Shown here piece after piece: positions 48,718 through 57,550 of a stretch of 64,000 nt of DNA. Made by a program: the position numbers and the translations under genes. Each line of letters starts with the position of its first letter. Within the stretch, counting starts at the first letter, position 1. Source of the stretch: Azotobacter salinestris (GTDB lineage Bacteria > Pseudomonadota > Gammaproteobacteria > Pseudomonadales > Pseudomonadaceae); contig NZ_CP045302.1 in NCBI RefSeq assembly GCF_009363155.1, positions 323,001-387,000 of the forward strand, read 5' to 3'. The notes under the pieces are model-generated. The model saw nothing but the letters and a program-made list of their open reading frames with translations. It did not search any database and was not told where the DNA came from.

Positions 48718-49793
48718 ACGGCGAATTCGACCTTCTACTCTCGGGGGCCGGTCATGCCCATCTGGGCGTGCTGCGCCAGTGGTCCACCGGGCAACGCCCC
48801 AAGGGGCGTATCGCCTTGATCAGCGAGGGGCCCTACGCCTGGTACTCCGGCATGTTGCCGGGACTGCTGGCGGGGCGTTACAGCCCCGAGCAATGTCGCG
48901 TGCCCCTGGAGGGGCTGTGCGCCAGCACTGAGGTAGTGCTGCTGCAGGGCCGGCTGGTGGGCCTTGAGCCAGCCTCCAGCAGCCTTGAGCTGGCCGATGG
49001 TAGGCGCTTCTCGGCATCCTGGCTGTCCCTCAACCTGGGCTAGCAACCCAAAGCGCCTCAAGAGCTGGGCGGCGAGATGGCATTGTTGCCGGTGAAACCC
49101 TTCGAGGCTTTCCTCAAGGGCTGGAGCCAGTGGCAGGAAACACCACAGCCGCTGGCCATCCTCGGCGGCGGGGCCGCCGGGGTCGAGCTGGCGCTTGCGC
49201 TCGCTCCGCAGGTGCCGGAGCTGACCCTGCTCAGCGCCGGGCGGATTCTGGCGGGATATCCCGCTTCCCTGCGCCACAGGGCTTTGCGCCACTTGGCCAA
49301 AGCCGGGGTGACGGTTCAGGAAGGCATGGCCGTGGATTCCATTCATGGCGATGCCCTGGTCGCCGGCAATCACCTGGCCTGGCATGGCAGGCGCGTGATC
49401 CTGGCCACGGGGGCCAGCCCACTGCCCTGGCTGCGCGAGACGGGGCTGGCCTGCGATGAACGCGGTTTCATCAGCATCCGCGACACCCTGCAGAGCCTTT
49501 CCCATCCTCACATCCTGGCTGCCGGCGATTGCGCCAGCCTGGCCGGCACGCCACGCAACGGCGTGTACGCGGTACGCCAGGGCCCGACCCTGGCGGCCAA
49601 TCTGAGCGCGGCCCTGCTGGGCCAGCCGTTCGTGCGTTTCGTGCCGCAGCGCCATGCGCTCGGGCTGCTGGCCGACGGTCAGGGCGGTGCGCTGATGAGC
49701 TGGGCGGGTCTCAGCGCCGAAGGGCGCGTGCTTGGCTGGTGGAAAGACCGGCTCGATCGCCGCTTCATCAACCGGCATCTCGTCAGCCACTGA
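48714..49793 (+). pseudogene. SelD-like FAD/NAD oxidoreductase interrupted by an in-frame amber codon
   Basis: A GTG start at 48714 (GGGAGAC upstream) opens a 359-residue frame with LLLSGAGHAHLGVLRQW and LISEGPYAWYSGMLPGLLAG, the N-terminal signature of the flavoprotein domain attached to SelD in some bacteria. A TAG at 49041-49043 breaks it after SLNLG. The same frame goes on without shift (KPFEAFLKGW, LAILGGGAAGVELALALA, ILAAGDCASLAGTPRNG) to the stop at 49793. A relative usually has Ser here, so TCG to TAG is a simple explanation. It is probably a recent nonsense mutation, or a sequence error. Confidence 0.82.
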
Positions 49794-49886
49794 ACCCCCT
49801 TTCACCTGCCCAGCCAAACCGGTCGGGCATGAAAAACCAAGGCCAAGTCACAAACTCGGCTCTACTCGATCAAGGAGAAAACCGCA

Positions 49887-50288
49887 ATGAAAACCTGGAC
49901 GCTGCTATTCCTGCGCGTGTCGCTTGGCTGGCTGCTGGTCATCTGGGGCGCCGACAAGGTGTTCAACGTCGAGCACGGCATGGCGGTGGCCAACAAGTTC
50001 TACTTCGGCTTCCTCGCCGCCGAGAACGCCCTGCGTGTGGCCGGAGCCCTGCAGATACTGGTCGGTCTGGCGGTGGTGGTCGGCTTTGCGCGCCGCTGGG
50101 CATACCCCGTGCAGGTGCTGCTCAACGGCGCCTCCCTGCTGGCAGTGATGCAGTCGGTGATCGATCCCTGGAACTGGGTGTTCCAAGGCAGCAACGCGCT
50201 GTTCTACCCCTCGCTGATCATCTTTGCCGGCAGTCTGCTGCTGATCGCCTATCGCGATGAGGATCGACTGGTCATGGACAGGTCCTGA
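49887..50288 (+). CDS. DoxX-family membrane protein
   Basis: The 133-residue protein has four membrane helices and the DoxX-like opening LRVSLGWLLVIWGADKVFN. DoxX-type proteins accompany redox enzymes and detoxification genes; their biochemical role is unsettled. AAGGAG lies 9 bases before the ATG at 49887. It sits between the flavoprotein and arsM, suggesting a membrane redox role in the arsenic operon (inference). Confidence 0.75.
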   Translation: MKTWTLLFLRVSLGWLLVIWGADKVFNVEHGMAVANKFYFGFLAAENALRVAGALQILVGLAVVVGFARRWAYPVQVLLNGASLLAVMQSVIDPWNWVFQGSNALFYPSLIIFAGSLLLIAYRDEDRLVMDRS

Positions 50289-50411
50289 GCTGTAACAAAA
50301 CCCCGGCTGTTCGTATCTGCTTGATAGGCCACAGTCACCACACATCTACCAAGCCGCTCCGCTTCACCACTCGCGGGCCGGCGCTTGGCAATCCGCACAC
50401 AGAGGTCGCTC

Positions 50412-51452
50412 ATGCACGAGTCGGTACAGAACTACTACGGCAAGATCCTGCAGAAAACCGGGGATCTGAAAACCAGCGCCTGCTGCGACGTCTCCAGCCT
50501 GCCCGGCTGGCTCAAGCCGCTGCTGGACAAGGTGCACCCGGAGGTCAACGCGCGCTACTACGGTTGCGGCCTGGTCGCACCGACACTGCTGGAAGGCTGC
50601 CGGGTGCTCGACCTGGGCAGTGGCTCGGGCCGCGATTGCTACGTGCTGGCCCAACTGGTGGGGCCGCAAGGCTCGATACTGGGCGTGGACATGACCGCCG
50701 AGCAACTCGCCGTGGCCAACGCCCATCTGGACTACCATACCGAGCGCTTCGGCTATGCCAATGTGGCGTTCCGCCAGGGCTATATCGAGGATCTTGCCGC
50801 CCTGGAGCTGGCCGATGCCAGCTTCGACGTGATCGTCTCCAACTGCGTGATCAACCTGTCGCCGGACAAGGACAGCGTGCTGCGCGAGGCCCATCGCCTG
50901 CTCAAGCCGGGCGGCGAGCTGTACTTCTCCGATGTCTACGCCGATCGCCGGCTGACCAAGGAACTGCGCGAGGACGAGGTGCTCTACGGCGAGTGCCTGG
51001 GTGGCGCCCTGTACTGGAACGACTTCGAAAACCTCGCGCGCCGCCACGGCTTTGCCGATCCGCGGCTGGTGGAGGATCGCCCGATCAGCGTGGACGCCCC
51101 GCACCTGGCGGAAAAGCTCGGCGACGCCCGCTTCTTCTCCGCCACCTACCGGCTGTTCAAGCTCGATGGCCTGGAGCCGGCCAGCGAGGACTACGGCCAG
51201 GCAGTGATCTACCAGGGCAGCATCCCCGGCGCGGCCAGCGCCTTCGTGCTCGACAAGCACCACCGCATCGAGACCGGCCGGGTCTTCCCGGTGTGCGGCA
51301 ACACCTGGCGCATGCTCAAGGACAGCCGCTTCGCCGCGCACTTCCAGTTCATCGGCGACTTCAGCCGCCATTTCGGCATCTTCACCGGCTGCGGTGCCGG
51401 CCTGCCGTTCGATCAGCCGAACGCCGCAGCGCCAGCGGCCAGCTGCTGCTGA
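50412..51452 (+). CDS. arsM: Arsenite S-adenosylmethyltransferase
   Basis: The 346-residue protein has a class I SAM-methyltransferase core (VLDLGSGSGRDCYVLAQLVG) and the three arsenic-binding Cys contexts of ArsM: TSACCDVSS, IVSNCVINLSPDK and LYGECLGGALYWND. It methylates As(III) with SAM to methylated arsenicals that are volatile or are precursors for arsenosugars. The tail ends in a Cys pair (PAASCC). The ATG at 50412 follows AGAGGT; an earlier in-frame ATG (50385) has no ribosome site. Confidence 0.92.
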   Translation: MHESVQNYYGKILQKTGDLKTSACCDVSSLPGWLKPLLDKVHPEVNARYYGCGLVAPTLLEGCRVLDLGSGSGRDCYVLAQLVGPQGSILGVDMTAEQLAVANAHLDYHTERFGYANVAFRQGYIEDLAALELADASFDVIVSNCVINLSPDKDSVLREAHRLLKPGGELYFSDVYADRRLTKELREDEVLYGECLGGALYWNDFENLARRHGFADPRLVEDRPISVDAPHLAEKLGDARFFSATYRLFKLDGLEPASEDYGQAVIYQGSIPGAASAFVLDKHHRIETGRVFPVCGNTWRMLKDSRFAAHFQFIGDFSRHFGIFTGCGAGLPFDQPNAAAPAASCC

Positions 51453-51462
51453 GGGAGTAGCC

Positions 51463-52278
51463 ATGTTGATCCGCGGCCTGTTTGCCCTCGCCTGTACCGC
51501 GCTGCTGCTGGCCGGCTGTGCGCCGCAGCGCGAGCAGACCATCACCGTTTCCGGCTCCAGCACCATCGCGCCCTTGATGGCCGAGATCGGCAAGCGCTTT
51601 GAAGCCCGGCACCCCGGCATGCGGGTCGACGTGCAGTCCGGCGGCACCTCGCGCGGCATCCAGGACGTGCGCGGCGGCCTGGCGAGCATCGGCATGGTGT
51701 CGTGCGCGCTGAACCCCGATGAGCGGGATCTGACCCCCTTCCTCATCGCCAACGATGGCATCACCATGATTGTGCATGCCGACAATCCCCTGGATGGCAT
51801 CAGCAGCGCGCAGGTGGTGGGGCTCTACACCGGCCGGCTCGGTGACTGGAGCGAGCTGGGTGGCCAGCCAGGACCTGTGGTGAAGGTGCACAAGGCCGAG
51901 GGGCGCTCGCCCCTGGAGCTGTTCCTCAAGCACTTCGGCCTCGACAACGCTGCGGTGCAGCCGGATCTGGTCATCGGCGACAACCAGCAGGGCATCAAGT
52001 CGGTGGCCGGCAATCCGCTGGCCATCGGCTACGTATCCATCGGCAGCGCCGAGTACGAAGCCCGGCAGGGCGTGCCGATCAAGCTGCTGACCCTGGATGG
52101 GCAGGCGGCCTCGACCGAGGCCCTGCTCTCCGGCAGCTATCCGCTGAGTCGCGAGCTGAACCTGGTGGTACGCGGCGAGCCCGACGCCAACATCCGGGCC
52201 CTGCTGGCCTTCGCCCAATCCAGCGAGGTGGCCGACCTTGTCGCTCAGCACGCCTTCATCCCTGCGCCACGGCGCTGA
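51463..52278 (+). CDS. pstS: Phosphate-binding lipoprotein of a Pst-type ABC transporter
   Basis: The 271-residue protein has a lipoprotein signal (LACTALLLAGC, Cys at residue 19) and the PstS fold with VSGSSTIAPLM, the phosphate-binding QSGGTSRGIQDV and GYVSIGSA motifs. It captures phosphate, or perhaps arsenate, in the periplasm. GGGAG precedes the ATG. Its 3' end overlaps the start of the permease gene by 41 bases. Placement inside the arsenosugar cluster suggests it manages phosphate/arsenate competition. Confidence 0.88.
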   Translation: MLIRGLFALACTALLLAGCAPQREQTITVSGSSTIAPLMAEIGKRFEARHPGMRVDVQSGGTSRGIQDVRGGLASIGMVSCALNPDERDLTPFLIANDGITMIVHADNPLDGISSAQVVGLYTGRLGDWSELGGQPGPVVKVHKAEGRSPLELFLKHFGLDNAAVQPDLVIGDNQQGIKSVAGNPLAIGYVSIGSAEYEARQGVPIKLLTLDGQAASTEALLSGSYPLSRELNLVVRGEPDANIRALLAFAQSSEVADLVAQHAFIPAPRR

Positions 52279-53452
52279 CCGCCTGCTGGGCGGTGCCAGC
52301 CTGGTCTGCGCGCTAAACGCCGCCATGGTACTGCTGCCGATCCTGGTGTTCCTGACCCAGGCCAGTTGGCCGCTGCTGCAGCAGCCGGCCAATCTGTTGG
52401 GCGCGAGCTGGCAGCCGGCCAGGGGGCTGTTCGGCCTGCAGGCCATGCTCGGTGCCTCCCTGCTCAGCAGCCTGCTGGCCCTGCTGCTGGCGGTGCCGGC
52501 GGGGCTGCTGGTGAGTGTCTGGCTGATCTTCTATGCACCCTCGGCCGTGGCGCGGCTGTATGGCGCCATGCTCGGCCTGATGGCCAGCATCCCCTCGGTG
52601 GTCTACGGACTCTGGGGGCTGATGGTGCTGGTGCCGCTGCTCAACCGTTGGGTACCGCCTGGTGCCAGCCTGCTGGCGGCGGGTATCGTCCTGGCCCTGA
52701 TGATCCTGCCGTTGCTGATGGTGCAGGCGGACGTGGCCCTGCGCGAGAGCGCCCGGCGTCATCTGCCGGCGGCGCTGTGCCTGGGCGTATCGCGCTGGGC
52801 GGCGATCCGCCGGGTGCTGCTGCCGGCCGCCTGGCCGCGCCTGTGGCCGTCCATCCTGCTGCAGCTGGGGCGCGCGCTGGGCGAAACCATGGCAGTGCTG
52901 ATGGTGGCCGGCAACGTGGTGCAGTGGCCGGGCTCACCCTTCGAGCCGGTGCGTACCCTGACCGCCAATATTGCCCTGGAGATGAGCTACGCCAGCGGCC
53001 CGCATCTGCAGGCGCTGTACCTGAGCGGCTGGGTGCTGCTGGTGCTGGCCCTGCTGCTGATGGGACTGGCACGCCTGTATGGGAGTCGCACATGCTACCG
53101 GCAGGCCGCGGCCGGTCTGGCCATCTCGCGGGTTGGCTACCTGCGCCGCATCCTGCTGCCCTTTGCCGCGCCGGGCATCGCCGCCGCCCTGGTGCTCAGC
53201 GCCGGTCGCGCCCTGGCGGAAACCGCCGTGCTGCTGTTCACCGCCGGCTACGTGATGCGCTGGCCGGAGAGCCTGTTCGACTCCGGGCGCACGCTGGCCG
53301 TGCACATCTACGACCTGGCCATGAACGTGTCGGGCGGCCGCCCGGCATCGACCGGCACCGCCCTGGTGCTGCTGGGCTTCGCCTTGCTGATCCAGCTGAT
53401 CGCCTGGCGCATCGGCCAACGACCGCAGTCCTTTTGCGAGATAAACCCATGA
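52238..53452 (+). CDS. Fused phosphate permease: complete PstC joined to C-terminal PstA
   Basis: The 404-residue protein carries a full PstC (residues 1-280; six membrane segments, EAA loop CLGVSRWAAIRRVLLPAAWP). At LYGSRTCYRQAAAG it passes directly into the last third of PstA (its own EAA loop ISRVGYLRRILLPFAAPG, ETAVLLFTAGYVMRWPES). About 160-175 residues expected at the N-terminus of PstA are missing, so the ORF is a deletion fusion near 53090-53110 that remains in frame. The TTG start at 52238 is supported by GAGGTG at 52225-52230. Whether the hybrid still transports phosphate is unclear. Confidence 0.83.
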   Translation: MSLSTPSSLRHGADRLLGGASLVCALNAAMVLLPILVFLTQASWPLLQQPANLLGASWQPARGLFGLQAMLGASLLSSLLALLLAVPAGLLVSVWLIFYAPSAVARLYGAMLGLMASIPSVVYGLWGLMVLVPLLNRWVPPGASLLAAGIVLALMILPLLMVQADVALRESARRHLPAALCLGVSRWAAIRRVLLPAAWPRLWPSILLQLGRALGETMAVLMVAGNVVQWPGSPFEPVRTLTANIALEMSYASGPHLQALYLSGWVLLVLALLLMGLARLYGSRTCYRQAAAGLAISRVGYLRRILLPFAAPGIAAALVLSAGRALAETAVLLFTAGYVMRWPESLFDSGRTLAVHIYDLAMNVSGGRPASTGTALVLLGFALLIQLIAWRIGQRPQSFCEINP

Positions 53453-54222
53453 GCAATCCCCCCTCACTGAGCATCCAGGGACTCAGCGTGCATTATGGCG
53501 AGCAGGGGGCCTTGCTCGGCGCCTCCCTCGACGTGGCCCCCGGCGAGCTGATGGCGCTGGTCGGCACCAGCGGTTGCGGCAAGAGCAGCCTGCTGTCGGC
53601 GGCCAACCGCATGAGCGACCTGGTGTCCGGCGCCCGGGGCAGCGGCCGGGTACTGATCGATGGCCAGGACGTGCTGGACAGCGGCGTCGATGTCCAGCTG
53701 CTGCGCCGTCGAGTCGGCATGGTGTTCCAGCAGCCCAACCCCTTCCCCCTGAGCATCGCCGAGAACATCCTGTTCGCCCTGCGCGAGCACGGCGTGCGCA
53801 GCAAGGCCGAACTGCATGGGCGGATGGAACAGGCGTTGCAGGCCACCGGGCTGTGGAACGAGGTGCGTGACCGCCTGCACCGGCCCGCGCTGGGCCTGTC
53901 CGGGGGCCAGCAGCAGCGCCTGTGCTTCGCCCGCGCCCTGGCGCTGGAGCCCAGCGTGCTGCTGCTGGACGAGCCCTGCAGCGCCCTCGACCCCATCGCC
54001 AGCGCCACCGTCGAGGGGCTGATCGACAGCCTGAAGGGCCGCTATACCCTGCTGATGGTCACCCACAACCTGGCCCAGGCGCGGCGCCTGGCCGACCATG
54101 TGGCGGTGTGCTGGGTACGTGATGGCTGCGGCTGCGTACTGGACAGCGGACCGGCCTGCGAACTGTTCGAAAGCGCGCGCGATCCGCTGGCCCATCGCTA
54201 TCTCAACGGCTTGCTGTGCTGA
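53449..54222 (+). CDS. pstB: Phosphate ABC transporter ATP-binding protein
   Basis: The 257-residue ATPase has Walker A GTSGCGKSS, the PstB-specific QQPNPFPLSIAENI segment, signature LSGGQQQR and Walker B VLLLDEPCSALDP. It overlaps the permease fusion by 4 bases. It powers phosphate uptake. There is no phoU nearby. In contrast to the permease, this gene is intact. Confidence 0.9.
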   Translation: MSNPPSLSIQGLSVHYGEQGALLGASLDVAPGELMALVGTSGCGKSSLLSAANRMSDLVSGARGSGRVLIDGQDVLDSGVDVQLLRRRVGMVFQQPNPFPLSIAENILFALREHGVRSKAELHGRMEQALQATGLWNEVRDRLHRPALGLSGGQQQRLCFARALALEPSVLLLDEPCSALDPIASATVEGLIDSLKGRYTLLMVTHNLAQARRLADHVAVCWVRDGCGCVLDSGPACELFESARDPLAHRYLNGLLC

Positions 54223-54348
54223 GCGACCCTGGATTTCAGCAGCTGCGGGCAGACACCGATGTAACAACGGCCGGGCGACGGCATCCCAGGATGCGCACTG
54301 CGGCACGGCCGATATCCATGCTGAAGTCAGCACGCTCTGGGGAATGGA

Positions 54349-54954
54349 ATGGAAGAAGAACGGGATATGGTCAAGCGTCTGCAGCAAGGGGATGCGGCAG
54401 CCTGCGAGGCGGTCATCCGTGCCCATCACCGCTTTCTGGTGGCCATGGCCACCCCTCTGGTCGGACAGGGGTTGGCCGACGATGTCGCCCAGGAAACCTG
54501 GTTGAAGGCCTTCGCCGCCATCAAGGGCTTCGAGGGACGCTCGCGGTTGCGTACCTGGCTGGCGCGCATCGCACTGAACGAGGCGCATGCGCTGCTGCGC
54601 CAGTACAAGCGCGAGGTCTCGCTGGAAGGCTGGGGAGTGGACAGCGGCTCACCGATTGCTTCCAGCTTCAGCGACAAAGGCACCTGGAGTCATCCGCCCG
54701 CACAGTGGCACCACGACAGCCCGGAGGCTCTGCTGACCGAAGCCGAACTGCACGAGTGCATCCGCAAACATCTACATCGGCTGCCCGGCGACCAGCGGAG
54801 CGTGGTGCTGATGCGCGAGCTGGGCGGGCTGGAATTCGCCGAGATTGCCCGGGCCACCGGGCTCAGCGAAGGCAACGTGCGCGTCCTGCTGCATCGGGGG
54901 CGGCAACGCATGCATGCCATGCTCAACCACTTCGAGGAGGTGGGCACATGTTGA
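54349..54954 (+). CDS. ECF-type RNA polymerase sigma factor
   Basis: The 201-residue protein has sigma region 2 (DDVAQETWLKAFAAIKGF, RLRTWLARIALNEA) and region 4 (LPGDQRSVVLMRELGGLEF, then GLSEGNVRVLLHRGRQRM). An unusual 35-residue insertion lies between them (about residues 90-125). The stop overlaps the anti-sigma gene start (ATGTTGA). This pair probably times expression of the surrounding arsenic/phosphate genes. The sensed signal is unknown. Confidence 0.87.
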   Translation: MEEERDMVKRLQQGDAAACEAVIRAHHRFLVAMATPLVGQGLADDVAQETWLKAFAAIKGFEGRSRLRTWLARIALNEAHALLRQYKREVSLEGWGVDSGSPIASSFSDKGTWSHPPAQWHHDSPEALLTEAELHECIRKHLHRLPGDQRSVVLMRELGGLEFAEIARATGLSEGNVRVLLHRGRQRMHAMLNHFEEVGTC

Positions 54955-55175
54955 CCTGCAAGGAAATGTCGGAGTTGGGTTCGGACATCATCGACCGGCA
55001 TCTGGGCCTGCGCACGCGCATGGCCGTTTTCATGCACCTGCGCATGTGCTGGCGCTGCCGGCGCTATATCAAGCAGCTCCGGCTCACCTCCCAGGTCCTG
55101 CAGCAGCTGCCGCTGGACTGGGAGCCCGTGGATACCGCAGCCATCCTGGACAAGGTGCGCAAACATGCGGAGTAG
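54948..55175 (+). CDS. Zinc-finger anti-sigma factor
   Basis: The 75-residue protein carries the ZAS motif HX3CX2C in MHLRMCWRC, the signature of cytoplasmic zinc-finger anti-sigma factors. It has no membrane segment, so it acts in the cytosol. Such a Cys-containing zinc site could also react with arsenite, releasing the sigma factor; this is inference. It overlaps the sigma gene by 7 bases. Confidence 0.78.
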   Translation: MLTCKEMSELGSDIIDRHLGLRTRMAVFMHLRMCWRCRRYIKQLRLTSQVLQQLPLDWEPVDTAAILDKVRKHAE

Positions 55176-55321
55176 CCGGGCCACCTGCTTCGCCAGGCAA
55201 GGCTGTAACAGGAGCCGCCCGGCTCCCTCCAATTCATAGACAGGTGGCCGTAAATTCGGCAATCCGCGAGCCGGCCGCCCCCTTGAAAGCTTCCTCTGCC
55301 ATTTTGCTGCGAGCCTGGTCG

Positions 55322-56008
55322 ATGTTCCCTGAAGAAAATACCTCCCCTCATCCCACCCTGGTCCTGGTCTGCAAGCGTCCCGCCATCGGTCACGGCAAGC
55401 AGCGCCTGGCTGCCCGGATTGGCGCCGAAGCGGCGTTACGGATTGCCGAATGGCTGCTGGACTGTGCGCTGGAAGATCTCGGCAACTGGCCCGGCGCCAC
55501 GGTGATCGCGCCGGATCAGAGGGTGCATCGCGACTGGGCCAGTGCCCTGGCCCCGCAGGCCCTCTGCCTGCCGCAGGGCAGCGGCAACCTCGGCGAGCGG
55601 CTGAATGCTCTGGATCACACACTGCGCGCCGCCGGGCATCGCCGCCTGGTGTTCATCGGCAGCGACGCGCCGGCCCTGCGCCCTGAGCATTACCAGCGGG
55701 TACGTATCGCCCTGCGAGAAGCGGATACGGTGCTGATCTCCGCCAGCGATGGTGGCGTGGTGCTGATGGCTTCGAACCGGCCCTGGCCCGACCTGACCGA
55801 GCTGCCCTGGAGCACTGCCGATCTGGGCCAGGCACTGGCCGACGCCTGTCGCGAGGCAGGCCACTCCGTTGCACTCTGTGGCGAGTCCTTCGATATCGAC
55901 GAGCAGGCGGACCTGACGCGCGCCCTGGGCGAACTGGCCGACGACCCACGCCCGGCACGTCGCCGCCTGCTGCACAGCCTGGCCAGCACCTGCGGAGAGC
56001 ACGCATGA
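55322..56008 (+). CDS. TIGR04282-family arsenosugar biosynthesis glycosyltransferase
   Basis: The 228-residue protein shows the DUF2064/TIGR04282 plan: a nucleotide-sugar loop LVLVCKRPAIGHGKQRLA, GSGNLGERLNAL, and the metal-binding FIGSDAPALRPEH. Members recur beside ArsM/ArsS genes and are named for that context; activity is not well proven. The ATG at 55322 has little ribosome pairing; an upstream GTG is possible. Its stop overlaps the next gene by 4 bases. Confidence 0.83.
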   Translation: MFPEENTSPHPTLVLVCKRPAIGHGKQRLAARIGAEAALRIAEWLLDCALEDLGNWPGATVIAPDQRVHRDWASALAPQALCLPQGSGNLGERLNALDHTLRAAGHRRLVFIGSDAPALRPEHYQRVRIALREADTVLISASDGGVVLMASNRPWPDLTELPWSTADLGQALADACREAGHSVALCGESFDIDEQADLTRALGELADDPRPARRRLLHSLASTCGEHA

Positions 56009-56754
56009 GCGCCCGGCTCCCGGTCAGCGTGGTCATTCCCTGCTTGCGCGACGAGCTACCCCTCGAGCGTCTGCTCGGCCAGTTGCGCCAGGCCGAAAGG
56101 GACGGCGGTCCGCCGTTGCAGATCATCGTCGTCGATGCCGCCGCCAGCGAGCCTTGCCAGGCGCTTTGCCGACGTCACGGGGCGCTCTGGTCGCCAGCGG
56201 TGCCCTGTCGTGGCGAGCAGCTGCGCCAGGGCGCGGCACTCGCCGAACACGACATCCTCTGGTTCCTCCACGCCGATGCCGAGCTGGACGGCCAGCCGCT
56301 GGCGGCATTGCGTCAGGCCGTCAGCACGGGGGCAGCGGGTGGCTACTTTGCCTTCCGCTTCAGTGGCACCCCCGGTTGGCAGGGTCGCCTGCTCGAACGC
56401 CTGGTGGCCTGGCGCAACCAGGTCGGCGTGCCCTATGGCGACCAGGGGCTGTTCGCCCGACGCAGTGCCTACTACGCGGTGGGACAGCACGCGCCATGGC
56501 CCCTGTTCGAGGAAGTCCCGCTGGTCGAGGGGCTGCGCGAGCATGGCGATTTCCGCTGCATTCGCCAGGGGCTGCGGGTGAGTCCGCGCCGCTGGCAACG
56601 CGACGGTTGGTGGCGCCGCGCCTGCCGCAACCGCCTGCTGGCCCTGGGCTTCATCCTCGGCATTGCACCCACTACGCTCGCGCGCCTGTATGCCGGCAAG
56701 CCCCGAACGGGGGCCATGGCGGCACAGGGTCCAACCTCGGGAGAGCGGCCATGA
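56005..56754 (+). CDS. TIGR04283-family arsenosugar biosynthesis glycosyltransferase (GT2-like)
   Basis: The 249-residue protein has a GT-A fold: VSVVIPCLRDELPLERLLG, IIVVDAAASEP, the Asp-X-Asp-like ILWFLHADAEL, and GDQGLFARRSAYYAVG. A basic C-terminal helix may touch the membrane. TIGR04283 proteins pair with TIGR04282 ones next to ArsM/ArsS. It should transfer a sugar onto the growing arsenosugar or a lipid carrier (inference). Stops and starts overlap on both sides (ATGA). Confidence 0.85.
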   Translation: MSARLPVSVVIPCLRDELPLERLLGQLRQAERDGGPPLQIIVVDAAASEPCQALCRRHGALWSPAVPCRGEQLRQGAALAEHDILWFLHADAELDGQPLAALRQAVSTGAAGGYFAFRFSGTPGWQGRLLERLVAWRNQVGVPYGDQGLFARRSAYYAVGQHAPWPLFEEVPLVEGLREHGDFRCIRQGLRVSPRRWQRDGWWRRACRNRLLALGFILGIAPTTLARLYAGKPRTGAMAAQGPTSGERP

Positions 56755-57536
56755 GGATGCTGCTGTGGGCTCTGCTGGCCCTGAGCGGCCTTGCCCAGGC
56801 CGAGTCCTTCGACCATCGGCACAAGGGCTGGAACAGCCTGCTCGAACGTCATGTGCACTGGGTACGCGAGGGTGTGGCCAGCGAGGTGGACTACCCGGCC
56901 TTCGCCCGTGACCGCCAGGCGCTCGCTACCTATCTGGCGCAGCTGTCGGCGGTCAGTCGCGCCGAGTTCAATGGCTGGGCTCGCGACCAGCGACTGGCCT
57001 TTCTGATCAATGCCTACAACGCCTTCACCGTGCAGTTGATCCTCGACCACTACCCGACTGCCTCGATCAAGGACATCGGCAGCCTGTTCGGCTCGCCCTG
57101 GAAACGCCGCTTCATTCCGCTCCTCGGCCAGACCCTCAGCCTCGACGACCTGGAGCATGGGCTGATCCGCCAGCCGGGTGCCTACGACGAGCCGCGCATT
57201 CATTTCGTGGTCAACTGCGCTTCGGTCGGCTGTCCTGCATTGCGCCCGGAAGCCCTGGTCGCCGAACAGCTGGAGGGCCAACTGGAAGACAGCCTGCGTC
57301 GCTTCCTCGGTGATCGCCAGCGCAACCGCTTCGATCGGCAAGGCAACCAACTGGAAGTCTCGAGGATCTTCGATTGGTACGGCGAGGACTTCGCCCGCCA
57401 GGCCGGCTCGGTGAGTGGCTATCTCGCTGTGCGAGCACAGTGGTTGAGCGATGAGCCTGCCGATCAGCAACGAATACGCCAGGGCGCGGAGCTGGGCTAC
57501 CTTGACTATGACTGGACGCTGAACCAGCAGCGCTGA
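56751..57536 (+). CDS. DUF547 secreted protein
   Basis: The 261-residue protein has a signal peptide (LLWALLALSGLAQA) and the DUF547 domain: RLAFLINAYNAFTVQLIL, SPWKRRFIPLLGQTLSLDD, FVVNCASVGCPALR. Members are periplasmic or outer; function is unknown, with a possible thiol-protease-like arrangement of Cys and His reported for related folds. It overlaps the TIGR04283 gene by 4 bases, so it belongs to the same operon. Confidence 0.8.
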   Translation: MRMLLWALLALSGLAQAESFDHRHKGWNSLLERHVHWVREGVASEVDYPAFARDRQALATYLAQLSAVSRAEFNGWARDQRLAFLINAYNAFTVQLILDHYPTASIKDIGSLFGSPWKRRFIPLLGQTLSLDDLEHGLIRQPGAYDEPRIHFVVNCASVGCPALRPEALVAEQLEGQLEDSLRRFLGDRQRNRFDRQGNQLEVSRIFDWYGEDFARQAGSVSGYLAVRAQWLSDEPADQQRIRQGAELGYLDYDWTLNQQR

Positions 57537-57550
57537 ACAGGAGAGGGGAC

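Noticed and set aside
49041-49043. Pyrrolysine or recoded amber codon
   Set aside because: No pyl genes are visible, the family normally has Ser there, and neighbouring genes also show decay. A nonsense mutation is simpler.
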